Origin: Todiramphus chloris collaris
Taxonomy: Eukaryota; Chordata; Aves; Coraciiformes; Alcedinidae
Direction: 5' to 3'
DNA length: 64,000 bases
Assembly (NCBI GenBank): GCA_025345505.1
Contig: JANVCC010000112.1
Location: forward strand, 863,057-927,056
The translations under genes and the position numbers were made by a program. Below, piece by piece: positions 48,691 to 60,971 of this stretch (position 1 is its first letter; each line of letters starts with the position of its first letter). The notes under the pieces were generated by a model. That model saw nothing but the letters and a program-made list of their open reading frames with translations, did no database searches and was not told the DNA's origin.

Positions 48691-51600
48691 ATTTAGTTTG
48701 GGAACCTAATCCATATTGGAAGGCAATGAAGATAAGTGTCGTAGACTTTTATATGGCTTTGGAAGATGAGAGTCGAGCTCCTCAGTCGTTTACGATGCTG
48801 AGTGGAGGAGTAATGAAAGAAACTGCTGTTCAAGTTCTGCCCACCCTTCAGAAAGCTTACACATAAATGTATGCTTCTGGTGCTTGATATCAAACACCTC
48901 AGTATTTCTTTAATGTTTTAAAATCCCCAAAATACTTCCATTTGCACAACAGTTGCTTAACACTTAGAAGGGCCTTAATTCTTTCTGTTAAATCTGGAAT
49001 CCTAGACGAAGTAGCAAAATAACACATTTCTGCTTAGTTCCATGATTATTGAATATAGACTCTGAAATATTATTGATGACGAGTTCAGTGCTTAAAAGGT
49101 TACTTTCCTAAAAATAAAAAGGAACAGAGCAATGTTTGCTGTGCCAAGGCTCATTTCTTCTGCCTACGAGGCACAATAAGCGTGCAATTGGAAAGGTCAT
49201 CGGTTCCTTTGTATGCTAATAAACAATTAGTATGGCTGAGGGGGAAGATGTGGCATCAACTTCTTTAGAATGTGTTTCTGAGCGAATTAGCCGTTCATGA
49301 CAAGTTAAGAAAACCGAGGCTAACATCTCCTGGATGATTTCTCGACCATCATTTCAGTCTCTGTGAAAATATTGCTGTTTAATCAGCACTGGCTAACAAT
49401 TATTTTTCTCCTTGACAAGCACCTTCTGGGACTTCAGTTTACTCCTGAGATGATTATTATTATTATATTTTTTTTTCCTCTAACATTTTACAGCCGATAA
49501 GGAAAAAGGATTTAGAAAAAGAAAATAACTGATTTTTCCTGGCGGGCAGTTACGCTGTTGTATGCATATGATATTTATGTGCGTAGAATCTAAATTTGAT
49601 TTTACTCCAGTCATTTTATTGCAGCGGTAGCGATGGAGTTTGACACATTCTCATAATTACAGTCCTCCCCCTTTGCCCCCCACCCCCTCACACACACACA
49701 CACTTTGCTGCCACACAAAAAAACTGACCATCTGGTCAACCTTTAGAAAGCAAAATAACTGTGGTTGGGGATGGAAGCACCTAACTTGCTGAATGCCAGA
49801 TACAGCAATTTCAATAGTGCCCACAAAAGATTTGCTTTTCCTGTTTCTGAATGGCTGGGGAACATCTGCAGGCTAGCAATCAATTTAATATATTTTTTTT
49901 TTTCCCCCCCCTAATCATTGGAAAACACATTTTAGACTTCCTGGAATGACATTCACCTGTCCTATTTCTTTACTTGGCTTTCGTATTAGTTCTGCCTGCC
50001 ATTTTTTGGATGCCGAGGGATGTTCTCTTCCTAAGTTTCCGGAGTAGAAGAACATTGAGTCAGGAGTTGGTTTATTTTTTTTTCCCCAATGGCAGAAAAG
50101 CTGCTGCTGCCGAGCAAGCGCGGCTGGGGCGGGTGGCTGAGCAGCAGCCAAGGGACCAGGCTCCAAACGCGTTCTCTGCCAACACCCAGATTTCTTCTTA
50201 GAGTTCTGTTGGGGAAGTTGGGAAACCCTGGAGCACCTGGCTGCCAGTGTCCTCCTCGCTCTGTCCCCAGAGCGTGCCGCAGAGTCCAAACCTCTCAGCT
50301 TGGGAGGATTTCCCAGCACGGCGTTCCTCCCAGGCTCGGGAAACACGAGGCTGTGATCCCGGCAAGGCAGGGGGTACATATGCAGGGCAGCTTTTCCCTG
50401 GGGCTGGGGTGAGCTTTCTGTATGCTGATGTCAAGTGGAGGACCAGCTCTAGGGCTGGACAGAGTGGAATGACTTCCACTGCACCTGAGAAACCTCGGAG
50501 GAATGGTGAAAAGGGAGCAAACCTACCTGGTGTAATGATAGGGCAGAGAACTTGCGCGTGTTTGGACGGACTTTCCAGTTGCATCGTGGTAGAAATAAAG
50601 TCCTTAGCTAACAAAAGCTTGGCCAAAAGTACTGCAGTTGAGGGCATTCAAGGAGAGGACTACTGCCAGCGTGGCACGCTATCTTCTGTAATTACTACAA
50701 CTACAAACACTGCTCAAGACAAACACTGGAAATAACGATCGTTATCTTTTGCATAGTTTCCCATCTCCTCCTCTATGCAGCTCCTTTAGTCAACAAAAAT
50801 ATTTAGGTGCTTGAGTTAAATACACTGCACCTTCTGTTTGGGGGAGATGCTTGTACAGCATCTGAAATACCTTTAGCTGCTTCTCTTACATTGAAGCTTT
50901 CAGTTTACAGTTGCGTGGTACAGGGGTCTATCTTCTCTTGCTTTTCTTTGTTTAGTTTTAATTAACTGTTTTCAGCACACAAAGCAATCAAATTATAGCA
51001 GTCAGAGAACATCAGTAAAAGCTGTAAACAAGGGAACGTTTCTTAGGCAAGGTTTGCACCACTCCCCACCACACAGGAAAGCGTTATGTGATGGTGTGTA
51101 AGGCACCGAGAGAGAGAAATGACTGGGGGAAGAGTGGAAGAGTCCCTCATTAAACAGCATTCTGTGCATGAATTACCTTGGTAAACGTGATATGAAGAAG
51201 GTACAAAGAAATTACTCCAAATGCCAGAACTTTCCCAAATCCTCATCGTAAAATTTGAATTTAGTCTTCATTTATAAATGAAAGGATTTCATTTTGCATT
51301 AAAGGATCAATACAGAAGTGAGCAGGCTATTGATTTTCCATCCTGGGAATGCTTTTGAGATTGATAAAAGTTTGCATATGACAAAGCAGATTTTCAAACT
51401 TCTTGTAAAGCCTGGAGGATGTGGGGAGGGCAGAGATGAAATCACAGAGGCTCGACCGATTTTCATCCCCTAAATCCAGGCACTTCTGTCGCAGGGGAAG
51501 ACTGAGCTTCAAGTCCTTGTTCAGCTTGATTCAGACTGCTGGGCTTTATGCTGGGTCTAGCTAATCCATGCTTGTTAGCTGCCTTAATACATTGTTATTT

Positions 51601-54600
51601 ACAGCTTTGAACGCTGGAGGAGACCATTCCATCATTTTGTCTGACCCCTTTACAAAGCAGGTCACAGAATTGCCATATTATTGTCAATTGATTGCTGTAA
51701 TTAAGGGGTCAGAGCAGTGAAGACGTTGTTTAGAAGTGTGGGTTTTACTTAACATCTAGTAACTTTTCTAGATGGATTACCACTGATGCTGCCACTGTTG
51801 TAGTACAATCTGCTTATCATTGATGAACTGGTCCTAGAACCTCTTTATCATGAGTAACGATTCTTAAAGCAACTTCAGGGATGGTCAAAGGCAGCCTTTA
51901 ATTTTGCATAGTTTATGTGGAACTCGAGATGGGCTAGGCCTTATTTCAGATGTATTATCCTCAAATCTAATGTCAGTAAGTGCTCATTACCTGTACAAGG
52001 TACTTTGTGCTCTACGACCATTAAAAGAGTGAACTGAAAATCTATAAATAGAGCTGGGAAATAGAGGGAATTTTTATCCTGAGGTTTTGAAACTTTATTT
52101 CTCCCAAAACAGAATGGTCAAGAAAGATACTTTAGATTTTTCTACAACAGAAAAGAGTGTGCAGTGTGTTGATTTGTCCTCTCCCGAGTTTTATAATATA
52201 ATATTGAAATATAATTAGGATGAATAGTTTTGAATTGGCTGGAAACAACTTGATTCTTGGGCAGTTCTTTCTATTGCAAAGTCGGATTAAAAACATTCCC
52301 CTCTGCTCTGGCTAGAGGCAGCCTGTGAAAATGATTCTCCACTCTTCTCTGATATATTTCTTCAGGATTTATGATGCTGGTGAGTGTGCGTGTGAATACA
52401 GCGCTGGAGAACACATCTCAACCTTGGACATCTGAGGGAGCAGCTTCCGTGGGGAGAGGTCAGTTCTGACTCATTAATTCTGGGTGTCTTTGCTGAGCAT
52501 CGCAAGAGTCGCCGAAATTGGTGAAACGTTCTGGTGCTCGCTTTGTTTTTCTATTGGTATTATCAGCTGGGAAATCACCTGCAGTGAACCTATCTGGTAT
52601 AGACCATCTAAGAGCTCTCTTCTTTTTATCTGTCTGCCTGATCCAGGTTTGAACTGATGCGATAGTGGTAAAGCACTTGCTAACAATGACCAACCTCCAC
52701 ATTATCCAGGCAGTAGAACTGTAAGACATCTACTTTGGGTGCTTACTCACAAGCCTTTTTTTAATGGGGTTTTGTCTCCTGATCATGTGTCTGTAGTATT
52801 TATTTGAAAACCAAATGCTGTGGAAAATTTACATTATACCCCTGAGTTTCATTGAGCAGAGAGCACTTTTCAATTCACAAGTGAGCTGCAGAGCTTAAAA
52901 CCGGGCAAAGAATTCATTATTTTAATTATAATAATTTACACTTGCATGGGAGCTTTCATCCAAGAAAATACCATGTTAGAATTTTCCATTCATAGTCTCT
53001 CCAAGACGGGGTAATTTCACCTTGATAAGTACGTGTATTATATGTGCCTTTGCTGTTTGGGAAGGCAAAAAGGAAGATTATTGTAGTTTGTATAGTGGAG
53101 TGTTTGTTAGAGAAATATTTTGCATTTATACTGTAGTTTTCTTAAAATCTGAATGTCGTTTTGAAAGCCTGGTTCAAACCTATCAATACCCCTGTTGTGT
53201 AAAATTAGTCCACTGCTGTTTACCTGGGGAAACTGAGGTAATAACCTCCTGGGTCTATTCTGTTTCTGCAGGGTTGGGGTTTTTTTTCTGTTCCAAGTAA
53301 ACAGAAGCACTAAGTAGTTTTGAAATCAGGTCCCATTACCAAGATCAAATATTGTGGTCCAACTCAGCCATGTCCTCAATATATAAAATCTTTTTTGGTT
53401 TTGTTTTAGAGGGGCTTCTCATCCCATTAAATGAAGCATTTTAAGCTTACGTGGTCTGTGAAATGGCAGAGGGTACAATTAAGGTTTTGTTGAACTGGAA
53501 GGCAAGCCTGTAGCAAAAGTAGGGAAGGCTGGAGCTGTGCAGCTCTTACTCTTAAGGCTTGATCCAACACACCTCAGAGTGGAGATTTTTTTCCCTAATT
53601 TCAGTCAAGCTCATAATGTCTTTGACTATATGCAACCCAGCATATCTTTCTTTTCTTCCCATACACGGTAAATTGAGCCAATTTTGCCTTTTTTGATGTG
53701 TAATAAATTCTCCATACAGAAGCTTTGTTTTCTTTCAGCTATTGTCTTCTCGGAGGCTCTGCATAAATATACAAAAGCTGATTTCTAATTTCATCTTTTT
53801 TTTTGGTTCCTTATGTAATTCTCTATGCACTATTTACTTGCTTAAAAAATGAAATTGCTTTTTTTTTTTTTTTTTATCCCCTTTCCCAAAAGCTGTGGGA
53901 AACCTTTCATTTAAACATGTGCAAGCAGCATAAGGCAGACCAATAACACAAAGTCAAAGCCATTTCGTCGAAAGTGTTTCAGAAATGCTAATTGATCTAA
54001 ATGAGCTTAGAAAGCATTTTCCAGAGAAAGTACCCAAAATACAGGATGGATTGCAAGATACATTCCCTTAGTGATGTAGTACTGCAGTGTTTCATTGCTG
54101 GATTTATGGATCAGTTTTAACTACTTGTCTTGATTATGTCATAAAGATCTCATGGTTTATCATTGTGGGGTTTTGTGGTTTGTTTTGTTGTTGTTTGTTG
54201 GATTGTTTGTTCTCTGCCAGTAATCTGCTTTATTAACTGGTGGTTGAGAGTGACAAATTTTGATCAAACTTACACTTTTAGTGTATTACAGTTATTATAC
54301 AGTATTATTAGTTAGTGGAAGGATATGATATTAGCATGTGTCTGTTCATCATTGTCACCAGTGTGCCACTGCTGTAAAAAAAATGTAGAAAACTCTTTCA
54401 TGTCACCACTAAAACCAAGACTGTGAAAGCAATTAATCGTTTCATTCTGCTTGGCAAAGTAAGAAATAATATGTTTTCGTTCTTTATTTTCACATGCACA
54501 TTGAGTAAATATGTTTAACAAAGAAAAGATGTTGTTGGACTCCTACAGGAATTCCTTCAGCACGGTGATGTTTAATGGCTCAGGTGAATGGATTTGTTAT

Positions 54601-55778
54601 TGCTGCATCTGGAGAAACGGGGAGTAGGTTTTGGTTGTGTTTTCCTGAGAGTAGCTGAGGTACAGCAGTGATTCAAGGTAGCATTTCTTTATTAAAGGAG
54701 GTGGTTACCACTCAGCCACTGGTCCAGGGCCTCGGCTCTCCAGATGACATCTTTGGCTTGCATAATGGAGTAGGATTCTGTTCCTACAAACATTCCACGG
54801 ATTGTCCCAGGGCAATCCGAAAGGCATTCCCCCAGGAAATCCCAGCTCAGACAGATTTTCAGAACAGTGTCTGGCCTTCTTTGGAAGAACCGTTTTTACA
54901 TCTGAATATTTAAACCACTGTCGCAGGAAGATGGCTGATTGCCACCTCAGAATTTTTCTGCCAACTAACTTGGGAGGAGAGACTTAACAGCTCAAGGATT
55001 ATATTGTATATCTTTGTCAGCAAGCAGCATCTGTCAGAGAAGCCACTCTGCTGAATTCCAGAAAATATCCCCAGTAATGTTAATCCAGAGACCAAGGTTC
55101 AAGAGGGACTTAAATCTGTGGACATAACATTATCCAAAGCTCTTCATTACTTGTAAGAGAAGTTTATTTTTCCCTATCCCTTCTTCTTTCCTTCCTTTCT
55201 TTCCGCCAGTGCCCTTATTAATGAACTGTGAAAGCTGACATTTCCAATAAGGAACAATTAAATCTGAAACCAAATTAAATGAAGAATTAATTTACAAAAT
55301 AATAACTAGCGTGAGGATGGTGAGAAATGATTGCAAGTCATGGGAAAAAATAAAAGAGTAAATTAAGTCTGGCTGCATTAAGGTTCTTTAAATACTTCTG
55401 CTGCTCAGAAAATGAAATGGGAAACATCTTATTAACTATCTTATATCTTACATATAGGGTTGTAATGAGTGTCTTCAGCATGACAAGTGTGGCAGGACAG
55501 AAATCCTTTAGAGGTGTCAGGGTAAGGAAGGGACTTCACTCTTGGCACCCTTTTCTTGCTAAGGTACTCCAGCAGCTCCTGAGCGAGGAATGTAGCACAG
55601 TAAGTGGTTTTAACCTTACAAAGGCAGTAATGATGGCCTGTCCAGCCTTCAAAATGTTTCTCAGGAAGGTTCTGAGGCTTTTTAATTCAGGTAATAGGGT
55701 AATAGAGAGTCCAGGGATGGATGCATCACTGTGTAGAGGTGGACCCTGGACCAGAGTGGAAAGAGCTTTTGCAGAGTA
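48691..55778. other. Unique sequence, 7.1 kb, partly conserved-looking
   Basis: No gene recognised. The portion 49140-49640 is AT-rich with many short regulatory-type motifs (CAATTAG, GCTAATAAACAATTAG, ATGCATATGATATTTATG). A GC-richer patch at 50080-50480 holds overlapping open frames on both strands (up to 162 codons) without any family signature. A (CA)n run lies at 49689-49703. Confidence 0.5.
49689..49703 (+). repeat. (CA)n microsatellite
   Basis: About seven CA units following a C-rich run. Confidence 0.85.
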
Positions 55779-55842
55779 GGGTTGATGGTTGGACTTAGTG
55801 ATCCCAAGGCTTTTTTGCAACCTGAATGATTTTCTGATTCTA
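55779..55842 (+). mobile_element. CR1 LINE, very old 3' terminal scrap
   Basis: GGGTTGATGGTTGGACTTAG, then TGATCCCAAGGCTTTTTTGC and AACCTGAATGATTTTCTGATTC match the order of the CR1 3' terminus (GTTGGACT...GATGATC...TTCCAACC...ATTCTATG). Many substitutions. Upstream sequence is not clearly CR1. Confidence 0.7.
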
Positions 55843-57772
55843 ATAGGCATTGTCTTCGGGTGGTTGAGTTGCATGTAGTTACCCACATCGCAGTGCTTCC
55901 TCAGCCCTGGTTCAAAGGGATTTAATAGCGTGGAAAGGGCTTGAAGAATAAAGAGAGGAGCAAGAACTCATCCTAGGGGAGTTGACTCGGCAAATACTGC
56001 GGACAGTCCTCCAAACATTGACTTTTTCAGCCTTTTTTTCTGTTACACTCACTCTGTAATGATCGAATTCACTTGAAACATCCATGGTTCAAGGCTTAAG
56101 CACGTTCGCTTCATTTTCAGTGTTCTGATGGCTTTACAGCGAGGTAGCATATTTTTTTCCTCTATGAGAAACTTCATCCAAAGAGCTCAATTTTTGAGAG
56201 CTAGTAATCCACGGCTGATACTCGCTTATTTCACATCAAATCCAGCCACTCAAACTTGTTGCTTTTGCAGTTGGATTTCTCAGGCTGTCCATCCAAGAGA
56301 TACCCAACTGGCTGATCCCTTTAACCCGCTGTAGGAACACAAGGGACACACGTTTAGTGATTTTAGGGCAATGCCAATTTGCTGCCACCGATGCCAGCTT
56401 AAGGTTCGCGGTGCTATTGAATGCAGTTTTATTTTAAAATGCTGTTTAAGCTTATCTGTGAATCTCTAAAGGCCGAAGTTAATTCTGCAATCAATTATTC
56501 TTTCGGGGATTTGTAGAATTCACAGCTCTTCCATAAGACTTTGAGTTTTACTGGAATTTATCTAAAAAACTTTAACTTTCTTGCATAAATTCTCTGGGAC
56601 CCTGTGTACCTTTTGGGTTTTTTGGGGTTTTTTTTGCCCCCTGGGCTGAAGAATATTTGGAAAGCAGAATTAGAAAGAGATTTGGACCCAGGCTGAAAAA
56701 AGCATTGATTTCCTCAGTTATACTTAAGGCCCTTTCCTTTTGTAAAACAAATAACCTGAATAAACATGTCAGGGAAGATTAAAACCTCATTAAAAAGTGT
56801 AAACAGAGTGCAAAGAAGAAGAAGGAGGGGGAAAAAAAAAAAAAAAGCTTGACTCAATTGAATAATGATAATAATAAAATCACTAAACAATATTGCTAGT
56901 TAAAAGTCCTGTTAAAGTGAATGTACCATGGAGATGGGAAGCAGAGCTGCTGTTATCTAACGCTCAGGATGGAGATTTCTTTTCAATAATTTGATAACAT
57001 TTTAATGAATAAATTAATAACATTATCCAGGAAATGGAGTTCATAGATAAAGTCAATTCCTCGCCAGTTCCCAAATCTAATCAGAGAAGTTCTGTTCGGG
57101 GCTGGTCAGCAATGATGCATGTGTTCAGCAATATTTCTCACTGCCCACATAGAAGGAGACACAAGTGCTGAGGTTACCACTACGGCACTGCGCGCAGAAG
57201 GGGTTTACTTCGCAATATTAATGCAAATTATGGCTTTAAGACTGGCAATTATGCATTTTTATTTTACTGAGGTGAGCAGGATTGTTGCATATATGCTTTA
57301 AAAATGCTAAAGAAAACAACTCTATCTTCTTCTTAAGTGACATACTTTTAAAGACAAATTCACAGAAAAGGAGAAATATTACTTCTTATAAGGAAGCACT
57401 TTAGCAGATTTTGAGGACAGGCTGAAGCTGCGTTAATGTATCGCCAATCCACAGGATATATTCTCAAGATTTTTAATTTAAATGGGTAAGGGAGGGGAAA
57501 AGGAGTAGAGGGAAGGAGTTAATGGAGGACAGGGCAAAACGAGTGCAGAGAAGTCACGCTTTCATAGCAAAGGATGGGATCAGAAGAAGGAATTATTTTG
57601 GAATTCAAGGTAAAATTTAATAGAAGAGGGGGAGTGGAATCTGGCTTAGCACAAGTACAGTGTGATTATCACCTTTGTTTCACTTTGACAGAAGACTGCA
57701 ACGGTAAATACTGTAATTGTCTGCCTGGCCTTTCAGTCAAGATCAAGCACTGGAATTTTAATAATAAGACCT
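55843..57772. other. Unique AT-rich sequence, no gene seen
   Basis: No transposon or coding signal recognised. It contains T/G-rich and A-rich simple tracts (56610-56640 and 56830-56846) and ATTA-rich stretches around 56990-57030. Confidence 0.55.
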
Positions 57773-58430
57773 TTATTCAAGGCTCCAGAGATACCTGAGA
57801 TAGTGATGGATGAGCTTGTATGCCTTCACAGCAGAGTTCTGTGTGTGCGAGGGTGGGAGCTCGAGTGCCAGAAAGAGTAGAGCTGTTAATAGTTCACTCG
57901 AGCTAATTAGCCCTGGTTCATTCTTGTAGCTTATGAAGGCATTGTGTGATGTAGACAATCTCTGGATGCCACAACATCGTTTATAACACAGTGCCCCAAC
58001 AGCACTCATCATTTCAACAGCCCACCTGACATCTGGAGAAAACTCCTTTCTATCCTCTTGTAATAACAGGATGTAATCCTCATCCTCTCCAAAATATTTG
58101 TCAGAGAGCTGCTCTTTGTCTAATATCATCCATGTGCTGTCAGACTGCTCCTTCTATTTTCCCTTCACCAGGTCTCTCTAATAGTACCCTGCAAACCAAA
58201 CAGAGGCAGCACAACCAGTGATGTTCGTGAGACAACGATACAGGAAAGACCAGTCTTGATGTGGGACGACTGCAGCCAGGCAGCTGCTCGGGTGCAGGAA
58301 CAAACTGGTGTTGCAGGAACAAACTGGTGTTGCAGCTCTTACACTGACAGACCGTACGTGGTTTGCTCTTCGTGGGTGCTTTTCCTCCTGCAGTCCTCTC
58401 AATTCCTTCACACACCATTGTCATTCTCAA
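57773..58430 (-). other. Minus-strand region with protein-like open frames, unassigned
   Basis: On the minus strand two open stretches in the same frame (58178-58411 and 57773-58129) are separated by two in-frame stops. The lower one, about 118 codons, starts MILDKEQLSDKYFGEDEDYI and has an acidic, amphipathic look unlike low-complexity chance frames. It ends in a TAA inside AATAAA. An acceptor-like CTGCAG and a donor-like CAGT/GTAAGA flank 87 nt near 58355-58420 in a different frame. I recognise no family. It could be a decayed pseudogene, a lncRNA, or chance. Confidence 0.15.
58293..58335 (+). repeat. 19-bp tandem duplication
   Basis: TGCAGGAACAAACTGGTGT occurs twice in direct succession (58293-58311 and 58312-58330), followed by a partial third TGCAG. 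The two full copies are identical, so the duplication is recent. Confidence 0.9.
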
Positions 58431-60896
58431 GCTGCAGTGCTAAATACAGAACATTACTTCAGCCAATGTTGCAATACGTTTCATATGTATTTCTATTCTG
58501 ATTGAGGAAGGTGGTTTTAATTCACTTTCAGTGCTTAAGAAAGCTCCCTGGAGCCTGTCTGTTTAAAACACCTCACAAAGGTGGGTAGCTACATACATTT
58601 CATACTAAACCCAGTGAGGTTTCCTGTGGAACTTGCTCAGAATCAAAAGGATAACATGCTTGAAGAGAAATCAAACCCATGTTTAGGCACTCCTCTTCCA
58701 GAGCTTCATCTATTCCATCATTCCCGAACCTTATACGTATGATGCCCACGGTCCTGCTGACGAAGCAGTCCACGTAGAAATGCAATCATCTCCTATAGCA
58801 TGATATATAGCTCTTCACTAGGAATAGTGTGTTTTTATTCCAGAATTCAGAGATTGCTTTTTACTCCTTCAGATGTGTTTGGTGTGAAAGGACATGAGAA
58901 GTCTCTCTTTCCAGCCTGGGAGAAGTATACTTGCCTAATCGTATTGTCAAGCAAGTTCCCTGCCTGGGGGCGAGGGTTCTGTTTATAAAGAAAATACATT
59001 TCTTTTCCAGTATGTTAATGTAAATGCTGCTGTTATACTTGTGCCCTGTAGACATGAGTAGCTCTCTGGGGAGAGCAAAAGGGAGAAAGGCGCATGTAGT
59101 CATTTGTTTTTCACTAATGACAGGAATGGATTCACCTTGATCTGCTTAGCAGTATTCATTTCCTGCTAATAAGTCACGATATTTAAGGTTTTTCCAGGAG
59201 TTTATATAGCTTACAAGCTGCTCGGATTTGATTTAGCAAGATGTCTCACACACGATCCTGCAAATGGATCAGTCTGCATTTGAATGATTTTCAGTCTCCT
59301 CTGGGTTAAATTTTATTAACATGATTACTGTGTGCTAAATGCATTTAAGCAAAAAGCTCCAAGTCTGGCCTCGATTTCCAAAGGTATTGCAGAGCAGAAT
59401 GTTCACGTTTTCCTGTCAGGGGCTGCCCGGGTAACTGTAAATTTTCACCAGCACAGGCTGCTCTGATTTACTGCCCCTGCCAGAGGCTGCAGGGGATTTT
59501 CTAACGGCCGGGGGCTGTGCGAGAGCCCAGAAGGCCTCTTCCCATCGCCACTTCCAGCCTGCACATTTGGGCTGAGAAATGGATTTTATTCCACTGCTCC
59601 GCGCTCGCAGGCTGAGGCCACAGAAAGAAAATGAGAGCTGGGCTGGCACGGCAGCAGCAGGGCTGTGGGGGGAGAGGGAGGTTCGACTGAAACCCTGACA
59701 GGCTGGGGCAGGGTGCTGCCTGAGGGTGCACTGGGCGCTGGGGTTGTGATGGGAGCCCCTGGAAGAGGAGGGTGATGCTCAGGGTGCCATGAACCAGCAG
59801 GTGTCCTGGGGAGGAGGTGACAGGCAGGAGCCTGTGTGCACGTATCTGTGCCATCTCCTAAGGTGGAGGAAGGGAAACCTCTGTATGTTGCTGAGAAACC
59901 TGCTGCAGAGAGGGAGGAGAGCCCTCTCTGGGTGGAAAGCACTTGTCCGAGTGTGGAGATCCGGGTTGGGAAAGGTTTTGAGCCGTCGCTTTCTCCGTAC
60001 AGCAGAGAAAACCCGTGCTCTGGAAACGCTGCACAAAATGGCTGCCGGGAGGGAAGGCCGTGGGCCTCCCGCCTGCCTGGCCCTGTGTCCCTCCCTCTGC
60101 AGCTCGCTGCCTGAAACCAGCCAGGAGCTCAGCCAGAGCCCAGTTTGGGGAGGATGAGCTGGGTCAGGCTGCTTTCGTCACGGGCTTGTCCAAAACCAGT
60201 AAATACCAGCACTGTGAAAGGCAATGGAGGCGGTTGTTTTTCATAGAGCAGCACAACAGTCGTAGCTCTCCTCTGTCCTGTTGCTGTTTATTGCCTCTCT
60301 TGGACTTCTCTTGTCCTTCTGTTAAATGTTTTTGTTTGTCTAACTGTAAAAATCCTAGTCAGCCTTAACTAGTTTCTGACAACTCTTTGCCTTAAACTTG
60401 CATGCTTTTCACGGTAAAGATCTTTATAGTTGTCTGCTTGTGAGAAAGTTCATTTTCATTTTAAAATACGCCTTTGTTCCTGGAACAGAAGACAAAGCAA
60501 TACCTAACACTTGATGCTAGTAACAGAGTAGAAACCATTGTGAAGCTCCTGAGAAAGTTCAGGTTGTAACGCTGGTGGATGAGGTGAGCAGGAGCTACAA
60601 TCAGACGGGTTTTGGAGGAATAAATACGGTGGCAGTGAATGGGGAGAATCATCCCCCTTACTGAAAACTGGTAAAATATTTAGACTAGGAACAAACAAAC
60701 TGTTCTGATCATTCATAAGGAGATAGCAGGGCTAATTAGGAAAGAAAAGGAATTAGAGATGGTTGCACACACTTGAGTAATTCATCTAACTTAAGTTATG
60801 GTAATGTTCCAGTTTATTCTGGGGATATGCGATGATTGTAGTAAAAACTCCACAAAAAGTAGCAATTCACTGATAGGATTTTTTTTTTTTTTCCAG
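58431..60896. other. Unique sequence with a GC-rich patch (59400-60170)
   Basis: The middle part is GC-rich with raised CpG frequency compared with its surroundings, although it does not look like a full CpG island. It contains AAAATGGCTGCC (60035-60046), one change from the YY1 core often found near promoters. Overlapping frames of up to 122 codons on both strands have no family signature. No transposon is seen. It could be an old or weak promoter region. Confidence 0.4.
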
Positions 60897-60971
60897 CTCA
60901 TCTTTGCAACGCAGAGAGGAAAGATGGTTTTGAGCCAGAGAGGATGTAGGATGATGATGCTACTTGATAAG
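60897..60971 (+). other. Candidate 75-nt exon with strong splice sites
   Basis: The acceptor consists of a T14 tract and CCAG ending at 60896, with a branch-like CACTGAT (60869-60875) about 23 nt upstream. After exactly 75 nt comes AAG/GTAAGA, a near-perfect donor at 60972. Only one phase is open, and it is open throughout (25 codons). It begins LIFATQRGKMVLSQRGC and ends MMMLLDK, with phase 0 at both ends. The length, symmetrical phase and splice strength make this the best exon candidate in the window. I cannot match the peptide to a known protein. A lncRNA exon or chance remains possible. Confidence 0.35.

Noticed and set aside
50080-50480. GC-rich patch with 149-162 codon frames on both strands
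   Set aside because: Long frames on both strands in GC-rich sequence are expected by chance. No domain, splice signal or promoter motif supports a gene.
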